Source: CAVEFW01 sp963643505 (GTDB taxonomy: Bacteria; Actinomycetota; Coriobacteriia; Coriobacteriales; Eggerthellaceae). From it: a stretch of 64,000 nt of DNA. The translations under genes were made by a program, and so were the position numbers. Positions within the stretch are counted from its first letter, which is position 1; each line of letters begins with the position of its first letter. Below are positions 17,803 through 25,726 of this stretch, piece by piece. The stretch spans positions 1-64,000 of the forward strand of contig CAVIKF010000002.1 in assembly GCA_963643505.1 (NCBI GenBank), given 5' to 3'. The notes below the pieces were generated by a model that had not been told where the DNA came from, did no database searches, and saw nothing but the letters and a program-made list of their open reading frames with translations.

Positions 17803-18477
17803 TTACACCACGGCGACGACCGTCAAAACGTTGCCTGCGACGACAAAGCGAACATCCCGCCCCGCAAACGCCATCGCGTAGACGCGCTCAGGGTCGTCGT
17901 GATACTGCGGACGGGGATCTTGTTGCAAGACCTCGACAAGGGCGACCCGCTTGTCCAAAGGAATCAGCTCGAGCAGCTCATCGGGAAAAACAACCGCCAC
18001 CTCTCGACGGGGCTCCGTGTCCGTAAAACCTCCGCGCGCATCCGGATGGGCATCGGCGTAGGGGATATAGGGTTTGATGTCATAGATCGGCGTGTTGTCG
18101 CGCAGATCCGCGCCGAGAACATGGAGCACCGGGCCCTCAGGCGTCGAAAGCTCAACACGCTCGAGCTCCACGACGGAGAGACCAAGGCTGTTCGGGCGGT
18201 TGGGGCTACGTGTCGCGAAGACGCCCATACGCTCGTTGCCTCCGAGACGAGGGGGACGCACCGTCGGTTGCCATGTCTTCGGACGCGTCATTCCGTCAAA
18301 TTCCCATATCAGCCACAAATGGCTGAAGCCCTCGATACCACGGAGCGCGTCCGCATTTGCAAAATCGGGCTCGAACACAATTTTCGCTCGCAGATGGGGA
18401 GCGATACCGCTTTGGCGCGGGATGCCGAATTTCTGGTCGAAATCCGTCCTAATCCTCGCAATGGGAACGATTTCCAT
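17803..18477 (-). CDS. trmO: tRNA (N6-threonylcarbamoyladenosine37-N6)-methyltransferase TrmO
   Basis: 224 residues, normal for the TsaA/YaeB/TrmO family. TrmO uses S-adenosylmethionine to methylate t6A37 in tRNA-Thr. The key block FATRSPNRPNSLGLSVVELE, preceded by RLGGNERMGV, is the family signature. DIKPYIPYAD is the second conserved motif. ATG 18477 follows GGAGGAGGAAA; the frame stays open 91 codons upstream but is not TrmO-like. The start overlaps the end of the small upstream gene by 29 bases, suggesting translational coupling. Confidence 0.94.
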   Translation of the reverse strand: MEIVPIARIRTDFDQKFGIPRQSGIAPHLRAKIVFEPDFANADALRGIEGFSHLWLIWEFDGMTRPKTWQPTVRPPRLGGNERMGVFATRSPNRPNSLGLSVVELERVELSTPEGPVLHVLGADLRDNTPIYDIKPYIPYADAHPDARGGFTDTEPRREVAVVFPDELLELIPLDKRVALVEVLQQDPRPQYHDDPERVYAMAFAGRDVRFVVAGNVLTVVAVV

Positions 18478-18715
18478 TTTCCTCCTCCAGGGATTGTGCG
18501 TTCTTGTCCTGACCTTGCACGAAGGCGGTTTTGCGCTCAGCCTTCTTGCGTGCTTCCTCCTTTGCGACAAACGCGTCGAGCTGTTGTTCCACCGTGCTTT
18601 GAATACCAAACAGTGTCCGGGTCGAAGAAAACACACGTGGCGGCTCGCCGCGGGCTTCGGCGCCGAGCTGTTGTTGGAGCATCTCCCAGTTTCTTTGTTG
18701 TCTACGCAAGTCCAT
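18449..18715 (-). CDS. Small charged protein overlapping trmO start
   Basis: 88 residues, Gln/Glu/Arg-rich and predicted helical (LRRQQRNWEMLQQQLGAEAR, later VEQQLDAFVAKEEARKKAER). No recognised family, and no clear ribosome site before the ATG. Its last 29 bases overlap trmO, whose ribosome site lies inside it. Composition looks like real protein, but it could also be a fortuitous frame. Confidence 0.45.
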   Translation of the reverse strand: MDLRRQQRNWEMLQQQLGAEARGEPPRVFSSTRTLFGIQSTVEQQLDAFVAKEEARKKAERKTAFVQGQDKNAQSLEEENGNRSHCED

Positions 18716-18755
18716 GGAAACAGACTACCACGGACACAGTCCCCTATCATGCGTC

Positions 18756-18780
18756 TGTGACAGGTGCCAGGTGCGGCACC
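18756..18780. repeat. Distant copy of the 13-bp TGTGACAGGTGCC repeat
   Basis: TGTGACAGGTGCC at 18756-18768 is identical to the copies near 1.27 kb. It is followed by AGGTGCGGCACC, which can fold back on itself. It lies in the 283-base gap 18716-18998, where no gene is supported. Confidence 0.65.
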
Positions 18781-18998
18781 GAAGGGATCTGGACCTGATC
18801 GCCTAGGTCAAAACGGTCCGAGATTCCCATCGCAGCCCCTCCCGCATCGATTCGGCAATACCAACACAACGGCTCTCTTCTGTAAAACGGTTTTGTGCTG
18901 AGACGAGAACCGTATGTAGCATAAGCTCCGTTTGCTGACTCGATTTCTTCGAATTGGCGCGTTTTGCTCCTTCTGTCCCTCTTCGATCATTCAGGAGG

Positions 18999-20765
18999 CT
19001 ACTGAACCTCGCTTAGGATTGCCTCTCCAACGCTGGTGGCGGTCGCCATGGTGAGATTGTTAAGGAAGATCAGGTCATTGACGTTATTTTCCTTGCAGAA
19101 ATCAACGATATTCCCGTCGTAGTAACGGAAATCGATGATGTAGACGGTCTGATAGCTGTCCACAAGGAATGGCGCAAACGCACATCCAAAGGAATCTTTG
19201 ACAAGCAAACATGAGGAGCCGTCGGTGATCTGCGGGTTTTCGATGACCGACAACGGCTTGTCGCCGGCAACAAACGTGGAATACTTCGCGGACTCGTTCC
19301 ATTCCGACACATCAGCGATAACGTGGTACTGAATCTCTTCACCACCGTCGTCCCAATACGTCATATCGTTGGTACCAAGCGGGTAGTACGCCGTCACATA
19401 GTCAGGGTTTGCCGCCATGGCATCAAGCTCCAGCTGGCCGTAGAAAGCCCCAAGGAACGGCTCAAACGTGATGGACTGGCGATCTTCCAAAGGAATTTTC
19501 TGCTTACCGGAAGCGGCGCAGAAGTTCTCATACGCATAATATGCGCCCAACGCCGTCCAATGATGATCGGTTCGGAAATAGAGGTATTCGCTGTTGTGGC
19601 TGCGCAACGTGTCGTATGTGTCGACAAGGGTCACCTTGTCGGAATAGAGGCTGCCAAAATACTCGGTCGCCTTCTTCTGGTCGGCGCCACCGAGCTGCGT
19701 CAGCTCTTCTTCGGAAAGCATCGCGCCAGAATTGTTCGGAGCCAAAATCGAATAGACTCTCGTGGTCCCGTCAAGGCGCTCAGCCGCAAGGTTTAAGGCC
19801 GACGTATAGGTCTCAACAGACTCCTGGACAAAGTAGTAACGACTGTATGCGGCTCCGTCCTTGACATAGAGGCCGTCCATGATGGAGTCTTGAATCTCTT
19901 CGGCCATCAACTCGACAGAGGGGGGCTCAACTTCCTTCTTGGCAGCGGCCTCGGCGCTGGCTGCCTCGGTATTTTCCTTACCTTTTTCGGGAATATCCTG
20001 GGAAACAGCAGAGCCACCGATCATCATCGTGTTGCTTTGGATGCCGAAAAAACCCTCGAGCCAATGATCGAAGGAGACAAGAATTTCGCGCAAGGGATAG
20101 GTATCCGCATACCATGTCGAAACGCCCGAGAAGAAAGAGCCGTCCAAGACCCCTTCGACCGTGAAGGCGGGAAAAGGCGTCAACGCGCGATTCTCAATAG
20201 CAGACGTGGTTGGACGCACAAAGAACAAAAGACCGACAACAAGGCCAAGGGTCATAATCGCAGCAAACACCCGCGTCGTCCATTGGCGCCAGAGAGAAAC
20301 GTTTGGGCGATGGGCGGGATTGATGTTCTCAATCGAGAACTCGTCACCGGGTTCAGCGATGACCGAATGCTTCGAAGAGGCAACGCCGCGAGTTTCGGGG
20401 CGAGTTGCGCGACGCTCGACGCGCCCGTCGGTGGGGCGGGCTTGGCGACGGGTTGGCCGGTCCGCGTCCGCACGAACAGGACGCCCGTCCTCCGCGCGGC
20501 GAGTTGCGCGACGCTCGACGCGCCCGTCGGTGGGGCGGGCTTGGCGACGGGTCGGCCGGTCCGCGTGACAAGTCCGCCGGTTCTCGACCGCACCCCGAGA
20601 GGCAGTTCGGCGGGTCGCGCCTGGGGCTCCATGGGTCCCAGGGGCTCCATGGGTCCCAGGGGCTCCATGGGTCCCAGGGGTCCCAGGGGTCCCATGGGCT
20701 CCATGTCGTTGCTGAGCAGCTCGTTGCTGCAATCTGCGTTGGTCTTCGCGGCTGAATTCACTCAT
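18999..20765 (-). CDS. DHHW-motif (AlgJ/AlgX-like) membrane-anchored protein with collagen-like head
   Basis: 588 residues. The cytoplasmic N-terminus has ten Gly-X-Y triplets (about 22-50, GTHGAP units). Two copies of an Arg-rich unit RPTRRQARPTDGRVERRATR follow (70-89, 103-122). One membrane helix lies at 167-184. The extracellular part carries FRTDHHW with D400-H401-H402-W403, the DHHW family signature of SGNH-like proteins that work with MBOAT O-acyltransferases to acetylate exopolysaccharide or cell-wall glycans. The MBOAT gene ends 12 bases upstream. The start ATG 20765 follows a G-rich stretch; a GTG three codons earlier is possible. The acceptor polymer is unknown. Confidence 0.85.
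   Translation of the reverse strand: MSEFSREDQRRLQQRAAQQRHGAHGTPGTPGTHGAPGTHGAPGTHGAPGATRRTASRGAVENRRTCHADRPTRRQARPTDGRVERRATRRAEDGRPVRADADRPTRRQARPTDGRVERRATRPETRGVASSKHSVIAEPGDEFSIENINPAHRPNVSLWRQWTTRVFAAIMTLGLVVGLLFFVRPTTSAIENRALTPFPAFTVEGVLDGSFFSGVSTWYADTYPLREILVSFDHWLEGFFGIQSNTMMIGGSAVSQDIPEKGKENTEAASAEAAAKKEVEPPSVELMAEEIQDSIMDGLYVKDGAAYSRYYFVQESVETYTSALNLAAERLDGTTRVYSILAPNNSGAMLSEEELTQLGGADQKKATEYFGSLYSDKVTLVDTYDTLRSHNSEYLYFRTDHHWTALGAYYAYENFCAASGKQKIPLEDRQSITFEPFLGAFYGQLELDAMAANPDYVTAYYPLGTNDMTYWDDGGEEIQYHVIADVSEWNESAKYSTFVAGDKPLSVIENPQITDGSSCLLVKDSFGCAFAPFLVDSYQTVYIIDFRYYDGNIVDFCKENNVNDLIFLNNLTMATATSVGEAILSEVQ
20401..20565. repeat. 66-bp in-frame direct repeat in the DHHW gene
   Basis: 20401-20466 and 20500-20565 are identical except at one position, with a 99-bp period. 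They encode the duplicated Arg-rich unit. Confidence 0.9.
20623..20706. repeat. 18-bp tandem repeat encoding collagen-like Gly-X-Y
   Basis: GGGGCTCCATGGGTCCCA is repeated exactly at 20623-20640, 20641-20658 and 20659-20676, then continues as 9-bp half units to about 20706. On the minus strand it encodes GTHGAP hexapeptides. Confidence 0.9.
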
Positions 20766-20777
20766 GCTGCCCACCCC

Positions 20778-22211
20778 CTAAAACCTGAAATAAATAAACG
20801 GGTTGTAACTGTCACCGGCAAGAGCGGCGATCGCAAACACGAGACACAGAATCGGAACGACCAGCTCCGAAACGTTGTAGATGCCCAGCCAGACGCCGCC
20901 GCCACTTGCACGTTCTTGAAGTAGCGCGCGAATGCGCTTACCGAGATTGGTGCAAGCGATGATGCAAAACATCAGAAGAAACACGTTGCGCATGAACACC
21001 GTCTGGGTGGACAGGTCTATAAAACCGCTCGTGCCGATGCCTATCAATCCAACAAGCATGGAGCCCATCTGGCCAAAGTCCTCAAATCGGAACAAAATCC
21101 AGCCAATAAACACAACAAACAGCAGGTAAACGTGACCAACGGGACGGGGCAAAGATTCGAGCCTCTCTCGCAAATAGAACTTCTCAAGCAACAAAAACAC
21201 GAGGAAGAGCAAACCCCACAACACGAAATTCCAACTAGCACCGTGCCAAAAACCGGTGAGAAGCCACACCACAGCGGTATTTCGAACGAACTTCGCCGTA
21301 GAACAGCGGCTTCCCCCGAGAGGAATGTACACGTAATCGCGGAAGAAGCTTGATAAGCTGATGTGCCAACGACGCCAAAAGTCTTGGACGCTTTTAGCCA
21401 TATACGGATAGTTGAAGTTCTCGAGATAGTGGAAGCCGACCATGCGTCCCATGCCGATTGCCATGTCGGAGTACGCGGAGAAGTCGAGGTAGATCTGAAG
21501 CATGTAAAACGCCATTCCGAGCCATACGCCCGCAGTAGTGGGGACGACGCTCAGGTCGCCCACCGGAACGAGCGTGTCCGCAACCGCAGCGCACGCATTG
21601 GCAAGGACAGCTTTCTTCGCAAGCCCGATGCAGAAACGACGCACGCCAGCATAGATGTCATCGCGGGTAACGCGGCGCTCGTCAATCTCGTCTGCGACAG
21701 TCTGGTAGCGAACGATAGGGCCTGCGACACATTGGTGGAACAAGCTCGCGTACATGAGCAGCTTCCAATAGACAGGTTGCGCCGCGACCTCCCTTCGGTA
21801 CACATCTACGACATAGCTGATAAGTTGGAAAGTGTAGAAGGAGATACCGATGGGAAGGATGACCTCGGGTTTGATCTCGGGAATGCCAAACAAGCTTTGC
21901 GTAATTCCGGCAAAAAACCCGATGTACTTGAAATACATAAGCAAGCCGAGCAAAATCGCAACATCAACAGCAAGCAACACCTTGGACGCTCCGTTGCCAC
22001 GACCCCCCGCTCGCTCGATGGCGAGTGCGAAAAACCAACTGACGAGCGCCTCGCCGCACAAAAGCAACACGTAGGCAGCACCGCCCCACGCGTAAAACAC
22101 GATAGAGAAAACGAGCAGCACAAAATTGCGCCATTGAGCTGGCACAACGCAATAAACAACCAAATTGAGCGCGAGAAACGCAAATATGAAAAGCAAACTG
22201 GAAAAGACCAC
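20778..22211 (-). CDS. MBOAT family O-acyltransferase (AlgI/DltB-like)
   Basis: 477 residues with about 11 membrane segments. RRWHISLSSFFRDYVYIPLGG and FWHGASW (catalytic H323) are AlgI/DltB signatures. It should move an acyl (often acetyl) group across the membrane to an extracytoplasmic acceptor with the downstream DHHW protein. I chose GTG 22211 because AGGGG lies 7 bases upstream and the resulting MVFSSLLFIF is the usual N-terminus of the family; ATG starts at 22226 or 22250 lack a ribosome site. It forms a two-gene operon with the DHHW gene. Confidence 0.93.
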   Translation of the reverse strand: MVFSSLLFIFAFLALNLVVYCVVPAQWRNFVLLVFSIVFYAWGGAAYVLLLCGEALVSWFFALAIERAGGRGNGASKVLLAVDVAILLGLLMYFKYIGFFAGITQSLFGIPEIKPEVILPIGISFYTFQLISYVVDVYRREVAAQPVYWKLLMYASLFHQCVAGPIVRYQTVADEIDERRVTRDDIYAGVRRFCIGLAKKAVLANACAAVADTLVPVGDLSVVPTTAGVWLGMAFYMLQIYLDFSAYSDMAIGMGRMVGFHYLENFNYPYMAKSVQDFWRRWHISLSSFFRDYVYIPLGGSRCSTAKFVRNTAVVWLLTGFWHGASWNFVLWGLLFLVFLLLEKFYLRERLESLPRPVGHVYLLFVVFIGWILFRFEDFGQMGSMLVGLIGIGTSGFIDLSTQTVFMRNVFLLMFCIIACTNLGKRIRALLQERASGGGVWLGIYNVSELVVPILCLVFAIAALAGDSYNPFIYFRF

Positions 22212-22453
22212 CTGAATACCCCTCATCCAGAAGAAGCCAAACGAGACCATTATAGACACCAGGCGATTGCTTGCCTGCATTATCGAGTCTTTTTCTGGGG
22301 ATTGATGCAAGCGAGACAATCGAGTACCTGCGAGGCGAGACCCCACCAACAAACTCGCCTCATATAAGGCACTCGTATAAAACTTCGTATAAAAAAGAGA
22401 GCAGTGAATTGATTCGAGTTCTCGTTGAACGTGGCATGCGCTTGAGGGTTATG

Positions 22454-22467
22454 CTACTTATAAGTAG
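22454..22467. promoter_or_regulatory. 14-bp perfect palindrome (operator candidate)
   Basis: CTACTTATAAGTAG. It lies in the 427-base gap between the divergent MBOAT and HTH genes. A related half, CTACTTATAG, recurs at 22574-22583, closer to the HTH gene. Confidence 0.5.
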
Positions 22468-22570
22468 AGAAAACATTCTTTGAGAAATTGCTCGTCTCTT
22501 CGACTTATCTCTTTTTTTCTTGAATATTTTCATCAACAAACCGGTGAAAAGTCGCGTTTTTCTCTTGTTT

Positions 22571-22605
22571 TCGCTACTTATAGTCTGTAGACCAATAAAT
22601 AGCGA
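22571..22605. promoter_or_regulatory. Inverted repeat upstream of HTH regulator
   Basis: TCGCTACTTAT (22571-22581) and ATAAATAGCGA (22595-22605) pair at 10 of 11 positions, with a 13-base spacer. It ends 33 bases before the HTH start codon, a position suited to autoregulation. Confidence 0.5.
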
Positions 22606-22638
22606 ATGTTCACGATTCAGCCAAAACAGGAGGTTTCT

Positions 22639-23103
22639 ATGGACATTCGCGAGATTTTTGCCAACAACCTACGGGCATACCGAAAGAACTCTGGGCTCTC
22701 CCAGGAGCAACTGGGACAATTGTGCGGACTGCATCGCACCTATATCGGCGGAATAGAGCAAAAACGACGCAACGTGAGCCTGAATAGCGTAGGCAAGATC
22801 GCCGATGCTCTCAATATTTCCCCCATGCTCTTGTTCATCGAGTTCGACGGGTTCGGAAAACCCGTGTTCGCCACCACACTAAACGAACCTGGAGAGGACA
22901 AGACGCTTCCCGACTGCGCGCTTGCGATTTACAAGGACGGCGTCATTGAGTTCCAACCCTTGACAACCGAGGAAGCTGATCTTTCCACCCAAATCCTGAG
23001 CAACCTTGTTCGGCTAAACTACCGAGACGACATGCTCCTTGCAAAATACAACGAGATTTGGCCCGAGATAAAGCGCCTCTACGGGCTCGAATCGGATTTA
23101 TAG
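22639..23103 (+). CDS. XRE-family HTH regulator, C-protein-like
   Basis: 154 residues. ATG 22639 is 6 bases after AGGAGG. Residues 5-60 are an HTH_3 domain; GLHRTYIGGIEQKRRNVSL closely resembles controller (C) proteins of type II restriction-modification systems (xDRTYISGIERGxRNxSxxN). Unlike those about 80-residue proteins it has a C-terminal extension of roughly 90 residues with no recognised domain. No methylase or nuclease gene is adjacent. Operator-like palindromes lie directly upstream, so autoregulation is plausible. The C-terminal part may sense a ligand or partner (inference). Confidence 0.8.
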   Translation: MDIREIFANNLRAYRKNSGLSQEQLGQLCGLHRTYIGGIEQKRRNVSLNSVGKIADALNISPMLLFIEFDGFGKPVFATTLNEPGEDKTLPDCALAIYKDGVIEFQPLTTEEADLSTQILSNLVRLNYRDDMLLAKYNEIWPEIKRLYGLESDL

Positions 23104-23163
23104 CCCCAGATGGGGACGCTGGTCCCAGGCATGCCCGTTAGAGCACAAAGACGATAAGAGCAT

Positions 23164-23196
23164 AAAAAAAGACCGCTCGTTTTTAGTAGGGCGGTC
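23164..23196 (-). terminator. Terminator after tRNA-Thr
   Basis: GACCGC (23171-23176) and GCGGTC (23191-23196) form the stem. On the minus strand a run of seven T follows (complement of 23164-23170). The tRNA 3' end is 11 bases away. Confidence 0.85.
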
Positions 23197-23207
23197 GGAT
23201 ATTTAGG

Positions 23208-23283
23208 TGGTGCTGACGGGGAGACTCGAACTCCCGACCTACGCATTACGAGTGCGTTGCTCTACCAGCTGAGCCACGTCAGC
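23208..23283 (-). tRNA. tRNA-Thr (anticodon CGT)
   Basis: On the minus strand GCTGACG pairs with CGTCAGC, with discriminator A and an encoded CCA (23208-23210). The anticodon stem ACGCA/TGCGT encloses the loop CTCGTAA, anticodon CGT (reads ACG). GGCTCAGCTGGTAGAGC is the D arm and GTTCGAG the T loop. 76 nt. Confidence 0.97.
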
Positions 23284-23321
23284 ACATCTGCGGCAACAAA
23301 AAACCGCATGTGCGAAATGGA

Positions 23322-23350
23322 AGTATAACGAAAGCAGAACCGTCTCGCAA
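23322..23350 (-). promoter_or_regulatory. Promoter of tRNA-Thr
   Basis: On the minus strand TTGCGA (23345-23350), a 17-bp spacer and TATACT (23322-23327). The tRNA 5' end is 38 bases downstream. Confidence 0.7.
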
Positions 23351-23430
23351 GGGAATCAATTATTATAGGCGTGAGAAAAAACTCATTTGCACCCGCATCT
23401 ATACCGCCAACGCACAACGCAGGAGCAACT

Positions 23431-25635
23431 TTGGCACGAAAAGACCTGATACTGAACAGGTATGAACCTATAGGGAAGGCCGGCACCGGCGGCTTTTCCA
23501 CGGTCGTTGCCGCATTCGACACCCACCTCAAACGCAACGTCGCTATCAAAGCCATCGACCTCGATGACTTCACCGCGCAACAACTTGCCTGGTCCATGGG
23601 AATCGCCGATGAGCCGCCTACCATTGACCAACGCGCGCAGGAGCGTGCCACCCGTCGTGCACTCAGTCCCGCCGCAAAGGCTGAGGCAAAACGCAATTTC
23701 ACGCTTCCTTGGGAAGAAGAGCCCGTCGAGGTCGACGTGTTCGGAAACGCTGTCGAGACCCATCTGCTCGACGATCTCGATAAGTTTGACGATCTCGATG
23801 AACTCGACGAGTTTGACGAATTTGACGAGTCAAAATTCAGCGAGTCAAACAACAAAGAAGCACAACCAAACGACTTCTCCGCCACTGATTTTCTTGCGGA
23901 TACGGACTTCGACTACCCTGAAGACCCAGCGTTTCTCGACAGGGAAACCTTCGATTTCAGCCGCGAGGGACTGGAAGGACTTCCCGACGCGACCCATTCA
24001 CGCCTTTTCAGCCGAGAGCAACAAGCAACCACAAGTCATTTGCCTGGCCTGAGTGAAGCTCAAGTCGCAGGAAATCTCGGAAGCCCGAACATCGTCTCCG
24101 TCTATGACCTCCAACTCGAAGGCAACACCGCATATCTCATCATGGAATACGTCGACGGCATGACCCTCGCAGACTTCCTCGAGCTACACGATGACGACAT
24201 GACCCTCAACATAGTCGCCGCAGTCGCAGACGGCGTAAGCAGCGCCTTGGAGACAGCCCATCGCAACAACGTCCTCCACCTCGACATCAAGCCCGGCAAC
24301 ATTCTCATCGACCGGCAAGGCAACATCAAAGTCACCGATTTCGGCATGGCCGCCCTCCCTGATTCCGAGGGCAAACGTCACGGTGACGGCGGCACCATCG
24401 GATACATGCCCCCCGAACAGATTGATCGGAAGACCCTTGACGAACGTTGCGACGAATGGGCTCTCGCAAGCGTTTTGTACGAAATGCTCGCAGGCGAGAA
24501 CCCGTTCCGCACCGACAACCTCAACACCGCTCGCAACGCCATCACAAACGCCGAGCTTGTGTTGCCTTCCCTCATGTGGGAGCAGCTCGATGACCAGGCT
24601 GACGACGTCTTGTTCTACGCACTCGACCCCGACCGGGAGGAACGTTACGAAACCGTTGAAGACTTCGCCGAGGAGTTCGTCCCACTCCTGGGCAAGCCGC
24701 GAAAGGGACGCCAAGAACTTGCCGCCCTTCTTACCCCCTCGGAAGAAGCGGGAGAAAGCGAGGAAGCGACACGGGAGGCGCGCGCTCCCCAAATCCCCCT
24801 TAAAGAACGTCTGACCCCCCGTGCGGCAAGCATCGCTGGCAGGACCTTCGCATTCATCGCAACCGCGCTTGTGATGGCGACAAGCATGGTCAACATGCCC
24901 CAAAGTAACGCGACCTTCGCATTGATTTCATGGGCCATCGTTGCGGCGGGCTCCGTTGCGGCAGCGTTTTTACCTTGCGTGGGACCGCTCTTCGCCTTTG
25001 CCGCCCTCGGTGCCTCGCTTATCTGGAACGGCCACTATATCCCCGCCGCTGTGCTCATCGTAGCGACTGCCGGGTGGTGGATTCTCGCCGCAAAACCCCG
25101 CAACGCCAAGGCCGCCCCCAACATCGCAACCGGCACGGTTTTGGCAGGCGCTGTCGGATTTGGACCGCTTGCGCCTTTGGCGAGCGGCTACTTCTTAACG
25201 GTAGGCAAAGCAGCTATGACCTCAGCGTTGTCTTTTGTCATCGCCTTCACCCTCGCGAGCCTTGGAAGCCGAGATCTTATCGGGTGGAACCCTTTGGATT
25301 ACGCTGTGTTCTCAACCTCGGCAATCAGCGTCACTGACGTCTTCATCCGCCTGCTTGTCCAACCTTCCGTCCTCCTCATGGGGCTCAGTTGGATCCTCTC
25401 GGCCGTCATCCTCTCCCTTTGTTGCAGTGTCGGTAAAAGATGGGCAGCTATCGGAGGCGCCGTCGTGGGCGGAATCATCCTCATGGCAGGCGCCGTCGCC
25501 TTCCAATTTTTCTCGACCAACGGGATCAACCCGATGCCGACCGCTTGGCAAATCGCCTGCATCCTGATATGCACCCTCGTGGCTATCATATGTGCCTACA
25601 CTATCATCCCCGCCGCTCCGGAAGACACCTTGTAG
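23431..25635 (+). CDS. Membrane Ser/Thr protein kinase with a large acidic insert in the N-lobe
   Basis: 734 residues from TTG 23431 (AGGAG five bases upstream); a GTG 60 bases earlier has no ribosome site and falls near the likely transcript start. Kinase motifs: glycine loop GKAGTGGF (15-22), ATP lysine K40 in VAIK, helix-C Glu209 in SEAQ, catalytic loop HLDIKPGN with D285, DFG at 303-305, PPEQ near 327. K40 and E209 are about 170 residues apart instead of the usual 15-20: an acidic Asp/Glu/Phe-rich insert fills the gap. HLD replaces HRD. After about residue 460 come some 7-9 membrane segments and no PASTA repeats. Substrates unknown; it is unlinked to the pknB cluster. Confidence 0.85.
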   Translation: MARKDLILNRYEPIGKAGTGGFSTVVAAFDTHLKRNVAIKAIDLDDFTAQQLAWSMGIADEPPTIDQRAQERATRRALSPAAKAEAKRNFTLPWEEEPVEVDVFGNAVETHLLDDLDKFDDLDELDEFDEFDESKFSESNNKEAQPNDFSATDFLADTDFDYPEDPAFLDRETFDFSREGLEGLPDATHSRLFSREQQATTSHLPGLSEAQVAGNLGSPNIVSVYDLQLEGNTAYLIMEYVDGMTLADFLELHDDDMTLNIVAAVADGVSSALETAHRNNVLHLDIKPGNILIDRQGNIKVTDFGMAALPDSEGKRHGDGGTIGYMPPEQIDRKTLDERCDEWALASVLYEMLAGENPFRTDNLNTARNAITNAELVLPSLMWEQLDDQADDVLFYALDPDREERYETVEDFAEEFVPLLGKPRKGRQELAALLTPSEEAGESEEATREARAPQIPLKERLTPRAASIAGRTFAFIATALVMATSMVNMPQSNATFALISWAIVAAGSVAAAFLPCVGPLFAFAALGASLIWNGHYIPAAVLIVATAGWWILAAKPRNAKAAPNIATGTVLAGAVGFGPLAPLASGYFLTVGKAAMTSALSFVIAFTLASLGSRDLIGWNPLDYAVFSTSAISVTDVFIRLLVQPSVLLMGLSWILSAVILSLCCSVGKRWAAIGGAVVGGIILMAGAVAFQFFSTNGINPMPTAWQIACILICTLVAIICAYTIIPAAPEDTL

Positions 25636-25726
25636 CTAGAAGTATGCCGTCGCGTCAGCATTTGCCTTTGCCGCAGCGTTGGCAACTTCGCAAATTGCTT
25701 CAACCCAAAAGGCGAACAGCGAGCCG

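Noticed and set aside
18808..18990. 60-codon minus frame downstream of the DHHW gene
   Set aside because: No ribosome site; random composition.
22271..22483. 70-codon plus frame between MBOAT and HTH genes
   Set aside because: Overlaps operator-like repeats, has no ribosome site and unlikely composition.
22639..23103. Type II restriction-modification locus
   Set aside because: The regulator is C-protein-like, but the flanks hold a tRNA, an MBOAT operon and a kinase; no methylase or endonuclease frame exists nearby.
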